Shown here: one piece after another, positions 61,112-64,000 of the stretch | How positions within the stretch are numbered: position 1 is the stretch's first letter | Layout of the letters: each line of letters starts with the position of its first letter | From: Hirudo medicinalis | Lineage: Eukaryota > Annelida > Clitellata > Hirudinida > Hirudinidae | Assembly (NCBI GenBank): GCA_011800805.1 | Contig: MPNW01000105.1 | Location: forward strand, 175,092 to 239,091 | Direction: 5' to 3' | Length of the DNA stretch: 64,000 bases | The notes under the pieces: generated by a model | What the model saw: only the letters and a program-made list of their open reading frames with translations | Told to the model about the DNA's origin: nothing | The model's database searches: none | Program-made: the position numbers and the translations under genes

Positions 61112-63023
61112 GATCTGATCAACTAAGTTTTCCTAAAAAATGTACAACTCAAGTTTCTATTAGCAGAATTTAATGTGACTATCTCTGCTATCTGCACTAC
61201 TTGAAATGTACAAGACTCATCAAATCAAAATGAAGCCAACAAAGCGCTCGATATCAAGATCCGAACTCCAGTCGCTAACAAAAACACGGTGACAACACAA
61301 ATGAACTGAAAAGTGCATTCCTTATATAAGAGGCAATATTTTACACTCAGTTGATATAACTTGATATCAAATTACACCAGAAACACATCAATTAATTTAA
61401 ATATAGGGTAAATTAAAAAAATGTGTTCAATAATTAAAGTGTTGCAGAGTAATATATATATCCGAAATTGTTCGCTAGGTGTTTGATGCAAATATAAGAG
61501 TGCATTTAAAATATCGTGGTTAAACAAAAATTTAAAAAAAAACTTATATAGAAAGCTTAACCTTGATGTCCTCACAAATAAAAACACATCTTATCAAAAA
61601 TAGAATCTTTTTCAACACAGTAACTTTAAAATATGTTTATTCATTAAAGAAATGATTCGTCACAGATATAAATTTATCCGTACAAATTTAAACTTTTTTT
61701 ACACAGAAAGCAAAGGTGAAACAGAAAGAAAAAAAATTTCTTAAAATTTGTAAATTAAATAAATTGATGCATATATGCATAAATGCTTATAGATATGAAA
61801 AAGTTAGAAAATTTAATTAAAGCCGAATAATTTAAGTAGATTATCTTTTCTCTAATAAAACCATTCAAAAGAATTTCACCCAGCACGGAGTCTTGGCGTG
61901 CGTAAATAGGTGGAATTAAGAACTTCCTCTGGATTGTTGCGGAGAGTTTCCGTCTGGTGCCTCCAAAGAATTAAAATAAAACTCAATCATCAAATTAGTC
62001 GTGCTTGGCAGGTGAAAATTTTATTAATATGATGAAAATAACTTTATTTTTGAAAAATAACTAAGTGAAATAACTAAGTCAAGCATTGTTGATCAATAAT
62101 TATATTTACTAAAATTAATTAGCATACAGTAGAATATTTATTAACAATAAGTTGTGTTCTTGATTAATACCCACAAACAGCTCGGCATCCAAATCATTGC
62201 CCTTACGTCATCATCCCAAGTGACCACCACAAACAGGCTTGGCACCACCATGACAGCGTTACCATGGCCACGATGATATTTATGGATCAGGTGGGTCAAA
62301 TTCTTCAACTACCGACTTCGGCGATTTTTCTTCTTTCAATTACTTGGTTTTCTAGAGTGCTGCCTATGTAGGAACTGAAATTATGAGGATTCATCTGTCC
62401 TTTCCATGATGATGCTGGTGATTATGTTGTTGGCGGTGATGAAGCTGCTGTTGGTGATATTGGTGACGGTGGTGATAAGGCCTGTGATGGTAATGATGAA
62501 TTGTTTACTTAACGAGGACGGGGTTTGGATGTGATGTAAATTTTACCCCTTATTTTTAAAAGTTTTCAGTTTTTAGCCACTTTTTTAAAATTTGAAATTC
62601 TCCTTTAGTATGTTTAAAACTGTATTTAAATTTTAGTGCACAAGTGTCGAAACATTAATTCCAGTCTTTTCCGTTTTTCACTGAAAAAGTAAATTTGTGG
62701 TTCTTTCAATTTTGAGTTATTCTGAAAATTTCTTATGAGATGTGTTTTTTGGTTTTGCATATTTGTATGGTACATGAATCTGTGCGTCGAATGGTACAAA
62801 TATAAGTTTTGTATTACCGTATTTCCCCATGTATAAGATGCTCCCGTATATATGATTTTGGAAACCTAAATTTTGAAAAAAAATTATTACATAAAGTTGA
62901 ATCTATGACCACTGTAATAAGACTCACCCAGTTTTTATACCCTAATTATTTTTTACGTCTTATACGAAATATTTCTGGATTTAATAATTGTTCATTAACG
63001 TCCGTTGCATAGCTAGATGATTA
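61112..63023. promoter_or_regulatory. HS6ST upstream region
   Basis: A minus-strand TATATAAGG at 61321-61329 lies about 210 bp before the HS6ST start codon and could be its TATA box; unproven. The rest is AT-rich with GGTGAT/GATGAT runs (62405-62495). At 62819-62975 a sequence starting CCGTATTTCCCCATGTATAAGATGC, with an inverted TCTTATAC near its right side, resembles the ends of a DNA transposon. No gene was found. Confidence 0.3.
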
Positions 63024-63103
63024 GGACGGTGCTCCCACAACGGGATTCGAATCCGTGCTGCCACCGTGAGAGGCGGAAGTCTTAACCATTAGACCATGCG
63101 GGA
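63024..63103 (-). tRNA. tRNA-Glu(CTC)-like gene, probably a pseudogene or SINE head
   Basis: The minus strand from 63103 has tRNA-Glu architecture and a 72-nt length (to 63032): acceptor stem TCCCGCA/TGTGGGA fully paired with one wobble, D arm GTCT...AGAC, anticodon loop CTCTCAC (anticodon CTC), T loop TTCGAAT. A and B boxes are good (TGGTCTAATGG, GATTCGAATCC). The anticodon stem TCCGC/GGTGG has two mismatches and the T stem one, so a working tRNA is doubtful. The 3' flank GCACCGTCC is shared with the copy at 59568-59643, which points to a SINE family. Confidence 0.5.
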
Positions 63104-64000
63104 CTATTTCTGGATTTGTCACCGCGATGGTATTTATACCAATTCTTGAGATCGTACTGAGTCGATCACAACTAATTTACCAAATATAGTTTATTTTGAG
63201 ATGTCGATTTATATTTATAGAATTTGATTATTTTTATTAACGTTTCTAATATTTATTTAGATTTGAAGGAATTATTAAAACAATGCATTATTAAGTAATA
63301 TATTTGCGAAATCGTAAGACGTAGAAAGTCAAATGCCAGGAAGGGTGCCTGGCAGCAGGAAGATATGACTCGTGCCCTGGAATAAGTTTTGAAAATAACA
63401 TATCTGAAAATCAAGCTCTAGGGCTTGCTAAGTATTGCGTCCTATTATTAAACTTAGGCCAATGCAAAGTAAATTCTATCTTCTAGAATTGCCCCTTTGG
63501 ATAATAGATTGAGTCAGTCCAAATGTAATCCATAATTGCATCTGGCGATGCAGATTTTATAAACTTTTTTGGATGGCGGGGGTTAACGTTTTGGCGGGGC
63601 TTATCTGGAAAAGATCCCACATTCTTTCCATTTCTTAACTGCAATAGTGGAAACTCTGTTTACATCTTCTGTTTCACAACTTTCAAGATATTTTTACCGA
63701 TTTATATGTATTATTGAATAATTGTGGAGATACAAATTATAACTCTTAATATAAACTTTTCAAGTAGTGTTTAACACTGGTCCGCTCGTTACAAGGCCTG
63801 TTCCATTAAGTACCAGAGCACATACCACCACGAAAATCTTGATTTGAAAATTAATTTTATCACATTATACAAAGCATTTAAGCTTTGCAATTTCACTTGA
63901 TGCTCATTGTTAATATTAAAGGAAGCTCTGCGACCAAGGCTATGGAAGTTAAAGCAATAGCTTAATATGCGTATTAATGCATGAAAGTAATGAACGTGGT
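63104..64000. other. Unassigned right end
   Basis: AT-rich sequence with no recognised gene or repeat family. A small perfect inverted repeat, GCCAGG...CCTGGC, sits at about 63335-63352. Confidence 0.4.

Overview
The window is animal nuclear DNA, and most likely lophotrochozoan (an annelid such as a leech would fit; this is inference from gene content and style, not a species call). It is AT-rich, full of triplet microsatellites, has many short phase-consistent GT-AG introns, and contains an assembly gap (46555-46769). No operons, CRISPR arrays or prokaryotic features are present. I reconstructed the gene models by reading exon edges and checking that codon phase carries across each junction; family names come from remembered protein signatures, not a database search.

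Layout, left to right: (1) 346-5726 (+), the 3' part of a Compass-family homeobox gene (dve/SATB-like) with a CMP/ULD oligomerisation exon, a CUT-like exon and an extended K50 homeodomain. (2) 17013-7618 (-), a complete 23-exon PDZ-GEF (RAPGEF2/6): degenerate cNBD, second cNBD, REM, PDZ, RA, RasGEF, Ser-rich tail. These two genes converge and share a two-strand poly(A) signal near 6466-6479. (3) 17014-20972, a transposon graveyard: a hAT-type TTF zinc-finger remnant, a Tc1/mariner copy with TIRs and TA duplications, and a 113-bp MITE-like hairpin. (4) 20973-22535 (+), RAD51C. (5) 23974-22694 (-), an intronless STOML1. (6) 25242-34669 (+), protein kinase D, 21 exons, with a one-base frameshift in the kinase domain and a LINE remnant in an intron. 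(7) 37007-42293 (+), CDC27/APC3, 18 exons. (8) 61111-44388 (-), heparan sulfate 6-O-sulfotransferase, 4 exons, with a 12.8-kb first intron and a reverse-transcriptase fragment in its second. (9) Two related tRNA-Glu-like (SINE-type) copies at about 59.6 kb and 63.0 kb.

The genes do not form one pathway. They cover transcriptional repression (dve/SATB), Rap signalling (PDZ-GEF), homologous recombination (RAD51C), membrane scaffolding (STOML1), DAG/PKC-PKD signalling, mitotic ubiquitination (CDC27) and heparan-sulfate modification (HS6ST). I found no credible new multi-gene system. The unusual material is structural: three inferred GC-AG introns, a kinase-domain frameshift, a two-strand polyadenylation site, a dispersed hairpin repeat family and tRNA-derived repeats.
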